From: a virus
DNA: 64,000 bases
Reading direction: 5' to 3' (one strand)
IMG/VR virus record: IMGVR_UViG_3300020471_000623
Location: 1 to 64,000 of that record
Shown here: positions 32,726-40,710 of the stretch, one piece after another
Layout of the letters: each line of letters begins with the position of its first letter
Numbering within the stretch: the stretch's first letter is position 1
The notes under the pieces: generated by a model
What the model was told of the DNA's origin: nothing
The model's database searches: none
Seen by the model: the letters and a program-made list of their open reading frames with translations, nothing else
Translations under genes and position numbers: made by a program

Positions 32726-34279
32726 ATGAATCATGGAATGATATTAGGTTGTCTCCAGGCACATCCTGGTTGGCAAGGGCAGGGTAAAGACAATAATTGG
32801 ATAAGTCTAAAACGTTCTGCTGGTTCTCATAAAATTGCTAGTTTTATGAGGAAAGAAGGTTGGGATATTGAAGTCATAGATTATTGGTTAGCATTTACTG
32901 AGGAAGAGTTTCAAACATTAATTAGAGCTAGAGTAACAAGTGATACAAAATTTATAGGAGTATCTGTTACATTTGGTTTCAGAGGAGATACTCTAAAAAG
33001 AGCACAAGATAATCTTACATGGTTAAAAGAAAACTATCCAGATATCATGATCGTTGCAGGTTCTAAATCCATTAGTGATACAATGAACTTACCTTGTGAT
33101 TATTATGTAACAGGTTACGGAGAGTTTGGACTACAACATCTATTAAATGGAACAGCAAAGATAACAGATTTTCAAGGCAAGAAGGTTGTAAATTCAGATA
33201 AAGATCATCCATGTTTTCCTCAAAAAGATTTAGTAACAAGATACGAAGAAAGAGATTTTATACAACCAACGGATACTTTAACCTTAGAACTATCCAGAGG
33301 ATGCAAATTTAAATGTAAATTTTGTTCTTACAATGCTATAGGATTGAAAGGCGACATTGATAGAGATATGTCTACACTATATGCAGAGCTAAAAGAAAAT
33401 TATGAGAAGTGGGGTGTAACAGATTACCACGTAGCAGATGAAACAACAAACGACAACACAGAAAAATTAAGACGAGCTGCTGAGGAGATTAGAAAATTAC
33501 CTTTCACACCTAACATGACAGGATTTATTAGAGCAGATCTTTTAATATCCAGAGAACATGATAAAGAGTATTTGGCAGAGATGGGATATTGGGCACACTT
33601 CTATGGTATAGAAACTTTTGACCAAAAGGCAGGACAAGTAATTGGTAAAGGTATGAATAGGGACAAACAGAAACAAGGTTTGTTAGATCTCAGAGATTAC
33701 TTCTGGAAACAATGTGGTAGATATCGTAGCACAACATCTCTTATTGTAGGTTTACCTTACGAAACAAGACAGTCATTATTTGATGGTTTAGATTGGCATA
33801 AAGAGAACTTTCCAAAAGAAAACTTACAGATAAATATATTGTTCATAAATAAATTTGCAGAACATTTAGGAGATATGTTTTCTCAATCTGATTTTGATAT
33901 GACTTGGAAAGATGGAAAACACTTTCACGAAAGATTAATACAGGATGATGAGGAAGTAGAAGCAACACCAGAAGCATTTGTTGATGGCCTTAAACATTTA
34001 TGGTTTAACTATAAAAGACATTCTGCTTTACCCTGGTCTCATGATACATTTAATTGGTGGACAGCACATCTTGCAACAAGAGATATCTACATGTCTAATA
34101 AAAATTATATGAGAGATAGAGGCCCTATGAATTGGGACTTATTTAATTTTACAACTCCTGGAACATATGATTGGGATAGTGTATTAGAAATGTCTTATGA
34201 TGATTATGATGAAGAAAGATTGGAAAAAGATACAAAATTACATATCCAAAAATATAAAAATGCTAAGTTAAACGTATAA
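32726..34279 (+). CDS. Radical SAM enzyme with N-terminal B12-binding-like domain
   Basis: 517 residues. Residues 1-150 have the Rossmann-like pattern of cobalamin-binding domains in radical SAM proteins (strands with IEVIDYWLAF, KFIGVSVTFGFRG and IMIVAGSKS). The cluster motif CKFKCKFC is at about 193-200, followed by the barrel with HVADETTNDN and SLIVGLPYETRQS. No His loop for lower-axial cobalt binding is certain. With ferredoxin upstream and CobS/CobT nearby, a cobalamin-using radical SAM enzyme is likely; substrate unknown. Confidence 0.75.
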   Translation: MNHGMILGCLQAHPGWQGQGKDNNWISLKRSAGSHKIASFMRKEGWDIEVIDYWLAFTEEEFQTLIRARVTSDTKFIGVSVTFGFRGDTLKRAQDNLTWLKENYPDIMIVAGSKSISDTMNLPCDYYVTGYGEFGLQHLLNGTAKITDFQGKKVVNSDKDHPCFPQKDLVTRYEERDFIQPTDTLTLELSRGCKFKCKFCSYNAIGLKGDIDRDMSTLYAELKENYEKWGVTDYHVADETTNDNTEKLRRAAEEIRKLPFTPNMTGFIRADLLISREHDKEYLAEMGYWAHFYGIETFDQKAGQVIGKGMNRDKQKQGLLDLRDYFWKQCGRYRSTTSLIVGLPYETRQSLFDGLDWHKENFPKENLQINILFINKFAEHLGDMFSQSDFDMTWKDGKHFHERLIQDDEEVEATPEAFVDGLKHLWFNYKRHSALPWSHDTFNWWTAHLATRDIYMSNKNYMRDRGPMNWDLFNFTTPGTYDWDSVLEMSYDDYDEERLEKDTKLHIQKYKNAKLNV

Positions 34280-34291
34280 ATATTATAAATA
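34275..34291 (+). promoter_or_regulatory. Two late promoter boxes, 9 bp apart
   Basis: Two exact TATAAATA copies at 34275-34282 and 34284-34291. ATG 34314 lies 22 bp after the second, with AGAGGTAAAC. The tandem could raise late output or shift the start site. Confidence 0.7.
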
Positions 34292-34313
34292 GTAAAACAA
34301 GATAGAGGTAAAC

Positions 34314-34673
34314 ATGGCCTATAAAGTAACAGTAACATACAAAAGACCTAACACAGGAGTTGACTTTCCTAAGGCAGCAGATCATGACAGTGATTACTAC
34401 GATTGGTTAAGACAAGAATACCAAGACCGTAGTATTTCTCCTTCATTTGAATTGTCAGAAGATGAACTAACATTGAAGGCTTCAAGTGAATGTGCAGACA
34501 GAGCAACTTATGATGCTTGGAGAGCAGCAGATGATGCCGATGGTAGATATGCAGCTACAGTTAAAGCTGGCATTAATTCAGACTTAGCATCTAGAAACAT
34601 TACAGTTAAAATAGATGCTGAAGAAGATGGAACAGTTACTAATCTTGTTGCAGAAGGAAACGCACTTCCCTAA
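34314..34673 (+). CDS. Hypothetical protein with late promoters
   Basis: 119 residues with an YKVTVTYKRPNTGVDFP start, an Asp/Ala-rich middle and an NITVKIDAEEDGTVTN end, suggesting a small alpha/beta protein. Double late boxes upstream imply strong late expression and possibly virion association. No motif recognised. It stands alone, with the host-type gp45 promoter downstream. Confidence 0.65.
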   Translation: MAYKVTVTYKRPNTGVDFPKAADHDSDYYDWLRQEYQDRSISPSFELSEDELTLKASSECADRATYDAWRAADDADGRYAATVKAGINSDLASRNITVKIDAEEDGTVTNLVAEGNALP

Positions 34674-34680
34674 CCAAAAC

Positions 34681-34740
34681 GTAGCAATTGGTATGCTACA
34701 CTATTGATTTATACTATGAAAGATCCTATAATAATAGGAT
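34681..34740 (+). promoter_or_regulatory. gp45 promoter with two inverted repeats
   Basis: TTGATT (34704-34709), 17-bp spacer, TATAAT (34727-34732). GTAGCA/TGCTAC (34681-34686, 34694-34699) lies upstream and ATCCTA-N6-TAGGAT (34723-34740) surrounds the -10. Unlike other promoters here it lacks GGTTC. ATG 34764, with GGAG in the leader. Confidence 0.65.
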
Positions 34741-34763
34741 AATAAATTTGGAGATATTATATT

Positions 34764-35420
34764 ATGAAAATTAGTAATGATACTATTGAAGTCCTAAAAA
34801 ACTTTGCAGGTATTAACACAAACATTCTCGTTCGAGAAGGCAACACACTTTCCACAATTAGCACAGGCAAAAATATTTTTGCTAAGGCAGAATTGAAGGA
34901 AACATTTCCAAAAGAATTTGCAATCTATGATCTAAATAGTTTGCTATCTCTTCTTACATTAACTGAAGATGCTGATATTAGCTTTGAAGATGAAAGTCTA
35001 AAAGTTAGTAAAGGTAATTCTGTTTTTGAATATTTTTATGCAGACCCTAACATTATTGTTACTGCTCCTGATAAAAGTATTGAAGTAGATAACTTCTTCC
35101 AGTTCGACTTAACAAAAGATGATATTGATATGATCATGAAGGCAGCAGCTATTACAGCAGCTCCTATGTTAAGTATTGTAGGACAAGGTGGAGAAGTAAT
35201 TGTTACAGTAGGAGACCCTAGCACACCTAAGTCTAATAGTTTTAGACAAGTTATAGGAACTACTGATAAGGAATTTGATGCCAGACTTGCAGTGGAGAAT
35301 TTTAAAGTTATTCCTGCTAGTTATACAGTAACACTTTCTCAGAAGAAGTTTATGTTCTTGGAAAGTAGCAAAAGTGAATTGAAATATTGGTTGGCGCTTG
35401 AGCGTTCTTCCACTATATAA
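34764..35420 (+). CDS. 45: Sliding clamp gp45
   Basis: Trimeric processivity clamp that holds DNA polymerase on DNA and activates late promoters. 218 residues (T4 gp45 228). T4-like features: start MKISNDTIEVLKNFAGINTN, then DLNSLLSLLTL, the FEYFYADPNII turn, and the C-terminal KVIPASYTVTLSQKKFMFLE. It begins the conserved 45-44-62-regA-43 block, here interrupted by several extra genes. Confidence 0.93.
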   Translation: MKISNDTIEVLKNFAGINTNILVREGNTLSTISTGKNIFAKAELKETFPKEFAIYDLNSLLSLLTLTEDADISFEDESLKVSKGNSVFEYFYADPNIIVTAPDKSIEVDNFFQFDLTKDDIDMIMKAAAITAAPMLSIVGQGGEVIVTVGDPSTPKSNSFRQVIGTTDKEFDARLAVENFKVIPASYTVTLSQKKFMFLESSKSELKYWLALERSSTI

Positions 35421-35429
35421 GGAGACGTT

Positions 35430-35615
35430 ATGGACGAAGATAAATTAGAGGTTACTCTTAGAGAGGCAACCAATGGTTGGATTGTAGAATTCAACAGAAG
35501 TGGTGAAACTGTAGAATACATTTTCACAAGACCTAACCCAGCTATCTCATTAGTTAGAAAAGTAATGAAGGGAGAGCTAGATGTATTTGGAACGGAGGAT
35601 GACATCGATGAGTGA
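35430..35615 (+). CDS. Small protein downstream of gp45
   Basis: 61 residues, ATG 9 bp after the clamp stop with AAGGAGACGTT. LREATNGWIVEF and EYIFTRPNPAI look like a beta hairpin, then an acidic helical end. It overlaps the peroxiredoxin start by 8 bp. I know similar small genes beside gp45 in marine phages but no function. Confidence 0.65.
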   Translation: MDEDKLEVTLREATNGWIVEFNRSGETVEYIFTRPNPAISLVRKVMKGELDVFGTEDDIDE

Positions 35616-36198
35616 GTTAGCAACAAGTTTACCAGCAGTTAAATTTAAGAAACATGTAAAGGCAACTGATGGTATTGCAAGATGGGTTGATATAGACATA
35701 TCAGAGTTGGCAGAAGGTAAAAAGATTGTAATCTTTGGATTGCCTGGTGCTTTTACTCCTACATGTTCTAGTCAACAACTACCTGGTTTTGAGGAAAACT
35801 ATTTTCTATTTCGAGATGCAGGTATAGATGATATTTATTGTGTGACAGTAAATGATACTTTCGTATGCAGTAAATGGGCAATGGACCAAGAGCTTGCCAA
35901 TGTAAAAGTATTACCAGATGGTAGTGGAGAATTTACAATTAAAATGGGTATGGACGTTAGGAAAGATAACCTAGGGTTTGGTATGAGATCTTGGAGATAT
36001 GCAGCAGTATATGACGATGGCATGCTTGTCTGGTCAGGTGTTGAAGAAGGATTTGGAGATAATTTTGAGGGTGACCCTTATGAAGTTTCTAAACCTGAGA
36101 ATGTCCTAGAAGCTGTGAAAGGTTTGAACTTTACTAAAGGTAAAGAGATAAATTTGGACTTTTCAGATACGACAGATGTTAAGGAGACTTTTTCGTAG
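35608..36198 (+). CDS. Peroxiredoxin (Prx5/AhpE-like)
   Basis: 196 residues. The peroxidatic Cys is C53 in FGLPGAFTPTCSSQQLPG, the Prx5 pattern; C78 and C87 could resolve it. The ARWVDIDISELAEGKKIVIF start is typical. ATG 35608 is preferred over in-frame ATGs at 35581 and 35599 because GGAGG lies 9 bp upstream. It may protect from peroxide during infection, perhaps reduced by the glutaredoxin at 23437. Confidence 0.9.
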   Translation: MSELATSLPAVKFKKHVKATDGIARWVDIDISELAEGKKIVIFGLPGAFTPTCSSQQLPGFEENYFLFRDAGIDDIYCVTVNDTFVCSKWAMDQELANVKVLPDGSGEFTIKMGMDVRKDNLGFGMRSWRYAAVYDDGMLVWSGVEEGFGDNFEGDPYEVSKPENVLEAVKGLNFTKGKEINLDFSDTTDVKETFS

Positions 36199-36230
36199 AC
36201 CTTTTTCTACGGTCAAAAAACCGTCCGAAA
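36188..36230 (+). other. Nested hairpins between peroxiredoxin and gp44
   Basis: CGTAGA/TCTACG (36194-36199, 36206-36211) and ACGGT/ACCGT (36209-36213, 36220-36224) share bases, so only one can form at a time; an outer CTTTTTCG pairs with CGAAAAA to the right. No T-tract follows on this strand. Possibly a translational switch before gp44. Confidence 0.4.
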
Positions 36231-36274
36231 AAAAGAGCAAAAAAGTTTCTGACTAAATTATGATATGGTGAATT

Positions 36275-37213
36275 ATGGAAACAGGACAATTTTTATGGGT
36301 TGAAAAATATAGACCCATGCACATACAAGATTGTATTTTGCCTGAACAGGTAAAAGAACAATTCCAACAATTTATAGCAAAGGGAGAAGTTCCTAACTTG
36401 CTATTATCTGGTTCTGCAGGAACAGGTAAAACAACAATAGCTCGTGCTTTATGTAATGAACTAGGTTGTGACTACATTGTTATTAATGGTAGTGATGAAG
36501 GCAGACAGATAGATACTCTCAGAACAAAGATAAAGCAGTTTGCATCTGCTGTATCTTTTGAGGGTAAAACAAAGGTAGTTATATTAGATGAGGCTGACTA
36601 TATGAACAGAGATAGTGTTCAGCCAGCCCTTAGAGCGTTCATAGAAACGTTCTCTGAGAACTGTAGGTTTATATTTACATGTAACTACTCTAATAGGCTT
36701 ATAGAGCCCCTACATAGCAGGACTACTGTTATAGACTTTAAGTTAGCCCCCTCAGACAAGCCTGTATTAGCGTCTAAGTTCCTTAAACGTATGGAATACA
36801 TACTGAATAATGAGGGTGTAGACTACAATCAGAGGGTTCTGGCGGAGCTTTTAAACAAGTATTTTCCAGACTATCGTAGGGTTATAAATGAGCTACAGAG
36901 ATACTCTGTGGGAGGTTCTATAGATGAGGGTATATTAAGTAACTTCCAAGAAATCAATGCTAAGGCCCTAGTAGAGAGCCTCAGAGAGAAGGATTGGAAG
37001 AAGATGAGGCAATGGATTGCCAACAATATAGACACAGACCCACAACATGTATTTAGGCAGATATATGATATATTACTGCCTGAAGTTAAGGGTATTCCAC
37101 ACTTGGTCTTGTTAATTGCAGATTATCAGTATAAAGCAGCTTTCGTTGCAGATCAGGAAATTAACTTGACAGCCTGTTTGACTGAAATAATGGCAAATGT
37201 GGAATTTAAGTAA
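36275..37213 (+). CDS. 44: Clamp loader large subunit gp44
   Basis: AAA+ ATPase subunit that loads gp45 with gp62. 312 residues (T4 319). WVEKYRPMHIQDCILPE is the start signature. Walker A LSGSAGTGKTTIAR, Walker B VVILDEADYMNRDS, and SRTTVIDFKL for the arginine finger region are present. The stop overlaps the next start (TAATG). Confidence 0.94.
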   Translation: METGQFLWVEKYRPMHIQDCILPEQVKEQFQQFIAKGEVPNLLLSGSAGTGKTTIARALCNELGCDYIVINGSDEGRQIDTLRTKIKQFASAVSFEGKTKVVILDEADYMNRDSVQPALRAFIETFSENCRFIFTCNYSNRLIEPLHSRTTVIDFKLAPSDKPVLASKFLKRMEYILNNEGVDYNQRVLAELLNKYFPDYRRVINELQRYSVGGSIDEGILSNFQEINAKALVESLREKDWKKMRQWIANNIDTDPQHVFRQIYDILLPEVKGIPHLVLLIADYQYKAAFVADQEINLTACLTEIMANVEFK

Positions 37214-37368
37214 TGGCCAAAAAAGACGCTGTTCTGACTCTTAGGGTTTCTGCTCAAGAAAAAGAAGAAATCAAGAAAGAAGCAGAAATTAGAGAAATAA
37301 CAATTACAGAACTTCTGATGAAAGGCTTCAAAATCATGAAAGAAGGACAATACATTGACTTTAAGTAA
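37213..37368 (+). CDS. Ribbon-helix-helix-like regulator
   Basis: 51 residues. A beta strand AVLTLRVSAQ is followed by two helices (EKEEIKKEAEIREIT and ITELLMKGFKIMKE), the Arc/CopG pattern. It starts in a TAATG overlap with gp44. RHH dimers bind short inverted repeats, so it is a candidate for the dyads seen in the host-type promoters of this phage. Confidence 0.65.
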   Translation: MAKKDAVLTLRVSAQEKEEIKKEAEIREITITELLMKGFKIMKEGQYIDFK

Positions 37369-37519
37369 ATTATGGAGATTATGGTGTTTATCCCTAGGCG
37401 ACAAAGCAAGTGATAACACCAAGGATGCAGACATGGTGGCAATTATGAGGTCCATCGTTGTTTTAGTAAATTTTGTAACCTGTTTTTTCATTGTAGCAGG
37501 TATATTGAGGCATTGGTGA
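37355..37519 (+). CDS. Small membrane protein, TTG start
   Basis: 54 residues. TTG 37355 has GAAGGA about 9 bp upstream, and no ATG fits. The N-terminal part SKLWRLWCLSLGDKAS is basic and aromatic; a 20-residue hydrophobic segment (IVVLVNFVTCFFIVAGI) ends in RHW. I have seen this layout in marine T4-like phages. It overlaps the RHH gene by 14 bp and the next gene by one base. Confidence 0.65.
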   Translation: MTLSKLWRLWCLSLGDKASDNTKDADMVAIMRSIVVLVNFVTCFFIVAGILRHW

Positions 37520-37764
37520 TGACGTTTCCAGATATAATAGGACTAACAGGAGTTGCATTGCTTATAATTACATATGCTCTATTACAATTAGATAGAATTG
37601 ACCCTAAAGGGTTTTGGTATAGTTTCAATAATTTGATTGTAGCTATTTTGGTTACAGTTAGTTTGATATATACTCCTAATCTTGCTAGTATTGTAATAGA
37701 AGTGTTTTGGTTTATAATTAGTTTATATGGTGTTGTAATGTATTACAACAGGAAGAGAATATGA
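37519..37764 (+). CDS. Three-span membrane protein, CBU_0592-like
   Basis: 81 residues. ATG 37519 overlaps the previous stop. Three hydrophobic segments (GVALLIITYALLQL, then LIVAILVTVSLIY, then ASIVIEVFWFIISLYGVV) and the turn FWYSFNNL match the small CBU_0592 family of inner-membrane proteins. An earlier TTG extends only two residues. Function unknown; the ATGA overlap with gp62 puts it in the clamp loader operon. Confidence 0.75.
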   Translation: MTFPDIIGLTGVALLIITYALLQLDRIDPKGFWYSFNNLIVAILVTVSLIYTPNLASIVIEVFWFIISLYGVVMYYNRKRI

Positions 37765-38237
37765 GTGATAGTATATTAGAAGGATTTGGAGAACCTATCG
37801 TAGAGGTAGATGAGAAAGAGTTTGAAGACAAACTCAAGAAGATATCTCCTTTTGACTTCGTAAATAGCATAAACTATTCTAAAGAAAACTTAATTGTAGA
37901 TGAAAGAACAGAAAAAGAATATAATCCATTCATTGTAAATCGTGCAATGGGCTTTGGTCCTGATACAGTTATTGCAGGTAATGAAATGAATAGCAGGCAT
38001 CACTTAGACAACAAAATGCAGTATGACTTTCTAATGGCAACTGTTAGAAAGGCAAAGAGATATAATAAATGGATAAAAGCAGAAGAATCTAACATTGAAG
38101 CTATACAAAAGTTCTTCGGTTATTCCTTTATGAAGGCAAAAGAAGCACTAAAACTTTTAAATGAAGATCAAATTGATAGAATCAAACTACATTTAGCCAT
38201 GTCTCAAGGGGGCCAAAAGGTCCAAAAACATAAATAA
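37761..38237 (+). CDS. 62: Clamp loader small subunit gp62
   Basis: Non-ATPase partner of gp44 in clamp loading. 158 residues (T4 187). The block NPFIVNRAMGFGPDTVIAGN and the QYDFLMATVRKAKRYNKW part fit gp62 of T4-like phages. The place between gp44 and RegA matches T4 order. It ends just before a late-type box. Confidence 0.88.
   Translation: MSDSILEGFGEPIVEVDEKEFEDKLKKISPFDFVNSINYSKENLIVDERTEKEYNPFIVNRAMGFGPDTVIAGNEMNSRHHLDNKMQYDFLMATVRKAKRYNKWIKAEESNIEAIQKFFGYSFMKAKEALKLLNEDQIDRIKLHLAMSQGGQKVQKHK
38229..38236 (+). promoter_or_regulatory. Late promoter variant CATAAATA before regA
   Basis: 7 of 8 matches, overlapping the gp62 stop, 44 bp before the RegA ATG. RegA is early in T4, so late use here is uncertain. 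Confidence 0.35.
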
Positions 38238-38280
38238 GTTATTATAGACATAATAATTTACAAGAAACAGAGAATTGAGA

Positions 38281-38703
38281 ATGGTTGATCAAGACAATTA
38301 CTTTAATATAGACTATCCAGGTTATTCACCCTTAGAAGTTTCATTAAAGGACCCAGAAGATTTCCTAAAAGTGAGGGAGACTCTATCACGAATAGGTGTT
38401 GCTTCTAAGAAGGAAAAGGTTCTTTATCAGTCTTGTCATATACTGCACAAAAAAGGTAGATACTTTATTACACATTTTAAAGAACTATTTGCATTAGACG
38501 GCAAGGAAGCTGACTTCCAAGACAATGATTTACAACGAAGAAATACAATAGCAAAACTACTATCCGATTGGGGATTAGTAGACATCATTTCTAAAGATGT
38601 TGATGATTATGCTCCTTTAAGTCAGATAAAAATAATATCATTTAAGGAGAAGGGTGAGTGGGAGCTAATCCCTAAATATAACATTGGGAAGAAAGTCAAA
38701 TAA
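38281..38703 (+). CDS. regA: Translational repressor RegA
   Basis: RNA-binding protein that blocks translation of early mRNAs near their starts. The match with T4 RegA is direct: EDFLKVRETLSRIGVASKKE, KVLYQSCHILHKKGRYFI, HFKELFALDG and ISFKEKGEWELIPKYNIGK. It has about 18 extra N-terminal residues. ATG 38281 is preferred over TTG 38275. It overlaps the radical SAM gene by 20 bp. Confidence 0.95.
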   Translation: MVDQDNYFNIDYPGYSPLEVSLKDPEDFLKVRETLSRIGVASKKEKVLYQSCHILHKKGRYFITHFKELFALDGKEADFQDNDLQRRNTIAKLLSDWGLVDIISKDVDDYAPLSQIKIISFKEKGEWELIPKYNIGKKVK

Positions 38704-40012
38704 CCAGGAATACTGGCTCAACAAGATAAAAACAGACTTGGACGCAATTGGTCCAGGATTCTGTATCTTAAAATGGCACTATCTTGAGTTATCACTTGCA
38801 GAGGGACTGAAACATTCTTGTTATCATTGTCCACAACACAAAATACCTTTAAAATCAGATTTACACAATACACCTACAACAAAAGAAGTAAGGCAACAAA
38901 TGCTGGATGGACTAAAACCAGCCGAGGACAATTATTGCTACGATATCGAGAAAACAGGCAACTATTCTGATAGGCAATATCTTGCCGTTCAGTTCATAAA
39001 AGAAGACCCTAACATTATCGCCAAGACAGCAGCTTACGAACCTGATGAACAAATATATCCTAAATATCTAACAGTCAGTTTTACAAATAGATGTCAAATG
39101 TCCTGTATATATTGTGGTGCAGGAAAAAGTTCTACATGGAAAAAAGAAATAGATGAACATGGACCTTATCCTCTAAATGTAAAAGATAATTATGACAAGT
39201 ATATGCCTAGAAATGATATAATGAAAGTAGAAGATAATCCTTATGTAGATAAATTTTGGAAATGGTTACCAGATGCTTATCCTCACTTACAAACAATTAG
39301 ACTTACAGGTGGTGAACCTTTATTAGATGAAAATACATTTAAGTTATTACAATATGTTAAGGATAATCCTAAAGAACTATCATTTGAAATAAGCACAAAT
39401 TTAATGGTTACAGATAGGCGAGTATCTAATTATATAAATTTAGTGAAAGGCTTACCAGGACAGAAATGTTATGTAAGCGTAGATACTTGGGGAGAACAAG
39501 CAGAATGGATTAGAACAGGACTAAAAATAGAACAATTTGAACATAACCTACACAGAGTATTAGGTAACGGTATAAAAGTAGGTATTATGTGCACCTTTAA
39601 TCTTTTATCTATTCCTAACTTTGAAGAGTGGGTATTTAAAATGGCAGAACTAAAACAACAATATCCTGGACTGCTTACAGTTGATGTTCCTCAAATGGTA
39701 GAGCCATTACACCTAACTACAAGAATTGCTGATAAAAAGTTAATAAATATGTTGGATAAGGCATATAAGTCTATGCTAACGTATTCGCATCTATTTGAAG
39801 ATTACGAAATATCTAAATTTAAAAGAACAATAGCATGGACAAAGGCAAACCTTATGAAAGGCGAAGAATTAGAGAGAAATAGAAAAGACTTTGTTAAATT
39901 TGCCAATGAAAAAGATAGGAGAAGAGGCACAAATTTTTTAGAAACTTTTCCTGAATTGAAAGAATTTTATAATGACACAAGCACAACAATACAAGCTACT
40001 TCATCCATATAA
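38684..40012 (+). CDS. Radical SAM protein, twitch type
   Basis: 442 residues from TTG 38684. Cluster motif CQMSCIYCG at about 137-145, SAM-binding TGGEPLL near 210 and a short barrel. An N-terminal CYHCPQH adds a second Cys pair. Such proteins occur in marine T4-like phages without known substrate. It overlaps the oxygenase gene by 41 bp, so the pair may modify one target. Confidence 0.75.
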   Translation: MGRKSNNQEYWLNKIKTDLDAIGPGFCILKWHYLELSLAEGLKHSCYHCPQHKIPLKSDLHNTPTTKEVRQQMLDGLKPAEDNYCYDIEKTGNYSDRQYLAVQFIKEDPNIIAKTAAYEPDEQIYPKYLTVSFTNRCQMSCIYCGAGKSSTWKKEIDEHGPYPLNVKDNYDKYMPRNDIMKVEDNPYVDKFWKWLPDAYPHLQTIRLTGGEPLLDENTFKLLQYVKDNPKELSFEISTNLMVTDRRVSNYINLVKGLPGQKCYVSVDTWGEQAEWIRTGLKIEQFEHNLHRVLGNGIKVGIMCTFNLLSIPNFEEWVFKMAELKQQYPGLLTVDVPQMVEPLHLTTRIADKKLINMLDKAYKSMLTYSHLFEDYEISKFKRTIAWTKANLMKGEELERNRKDFVKFANEKDRRRGTNFLETFPELKEFYNDTSTTIQATSSI

Positions 40013-40628
40013 TCCTACAATATTAGTAGCAGACGATTTCTTTCCAGCAGAAAAATGTGATTTATTATTAGAAGCTGCACAAGAACCAGACTTTTTTAAG
40101 AAATCCTCAGTAGGAGATGACCCAGATAATCCTACATATGATTATAGACGAACAAGTAAGACAGGTTGGATAGATTATAACAATGTTACAGCTCACGAAT
40201 TTTTACAAAGAGCAGCTTCAATATTAAATGTGAGACCTGAACAGTCAGAACAATTACAAATAGTCAGCTATGATTTAGGACAAGAATATGCACCTCATCA
40301 AGATGCATTTCCTTTAGATTCATATCAACTTAATGAAAACGGCGGACAAAGAGTAGCAACTGCATTATTATATTTAAATACACCTACAGAAGGAGGAGCA
40401 ACATCTTTTCCTAGTATAAATGGTGGTAGAGGATATGAAGTGCAAGCAAGAAAAGGAAGATGTGTATTTTTTACTACTACATTCTTAGGATTACAAGAAC
40501 CACATCCGTTTTCACTACACGGTGCTATGCCATTAATTAAAGGTAGAAAGTATGTTGCTAACTGTTGGTTTAGACAACATCAAAGATGGGCATATAAAAC
40601 ACCAGAAGACACAGATCAAAGTGATTAA
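39972..40628 (+). CDS. 2-oxoglutarate/Fe(II) oxygenase, prolyl-4-hydroxylase-like
   Basis: 218 residues. The iron site HQD is in YAPHQDAFPL, the distal His in FSLHGAMPL and the 2OG-binding residue in KGRKYVANCWFR. The middle TALLYLNTPTEGGATSFP is a P4H signature. These enzymes hydroxylate Pro or other residues in proteins. The gene is typical for marine phages. Confidence 0.88.
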   Translation: MTQAQQYKLLHPYNPTILVADDFFPAEKCDLLLEAAQEPDFFKKSSVGDDPDNPTYDYRRTSKTGWIDYNNVTAHEFLQRAASILNVRPEQSEQLQIVSYDLGQEYAPHQDAFPLDSYQLNENGGQRVATALLYLNTPTEGGATSFPSINGGRGYEVQARKGRCVFFTTTFLGLQEPHPFSLHGAMPLIKGRKYVANCWFRQHQRWAYKTPEDTDQSD

Positions 40629-40631
40629 TTT

Positions 40632-40639
40632 TATAAATA
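40632..40639 (+). promoter_or_regulatory. Late promoter box TATAAATA
   Basis: Exact octamer 4 bp after the oxygenase stop. The next confident gene (Hsp20) starts 272 bp later, so an intervening small gene or long leader is implied. Confidence 0.65.
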
Positions 40640-40710
40640 GTATTACCTCGTTGACAAAACGACCTAGATGGGTTTTAAATCCATTTTGTTTAGGTAGTAA
40701 ATGTTTGGAG

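Noticed and set aside
36194-36224. Terminator between peroxiredoxin and gp44
   Set aside because: Stems are followed by A-runs and not T-runs on the plus strand; kept only as hairpins.
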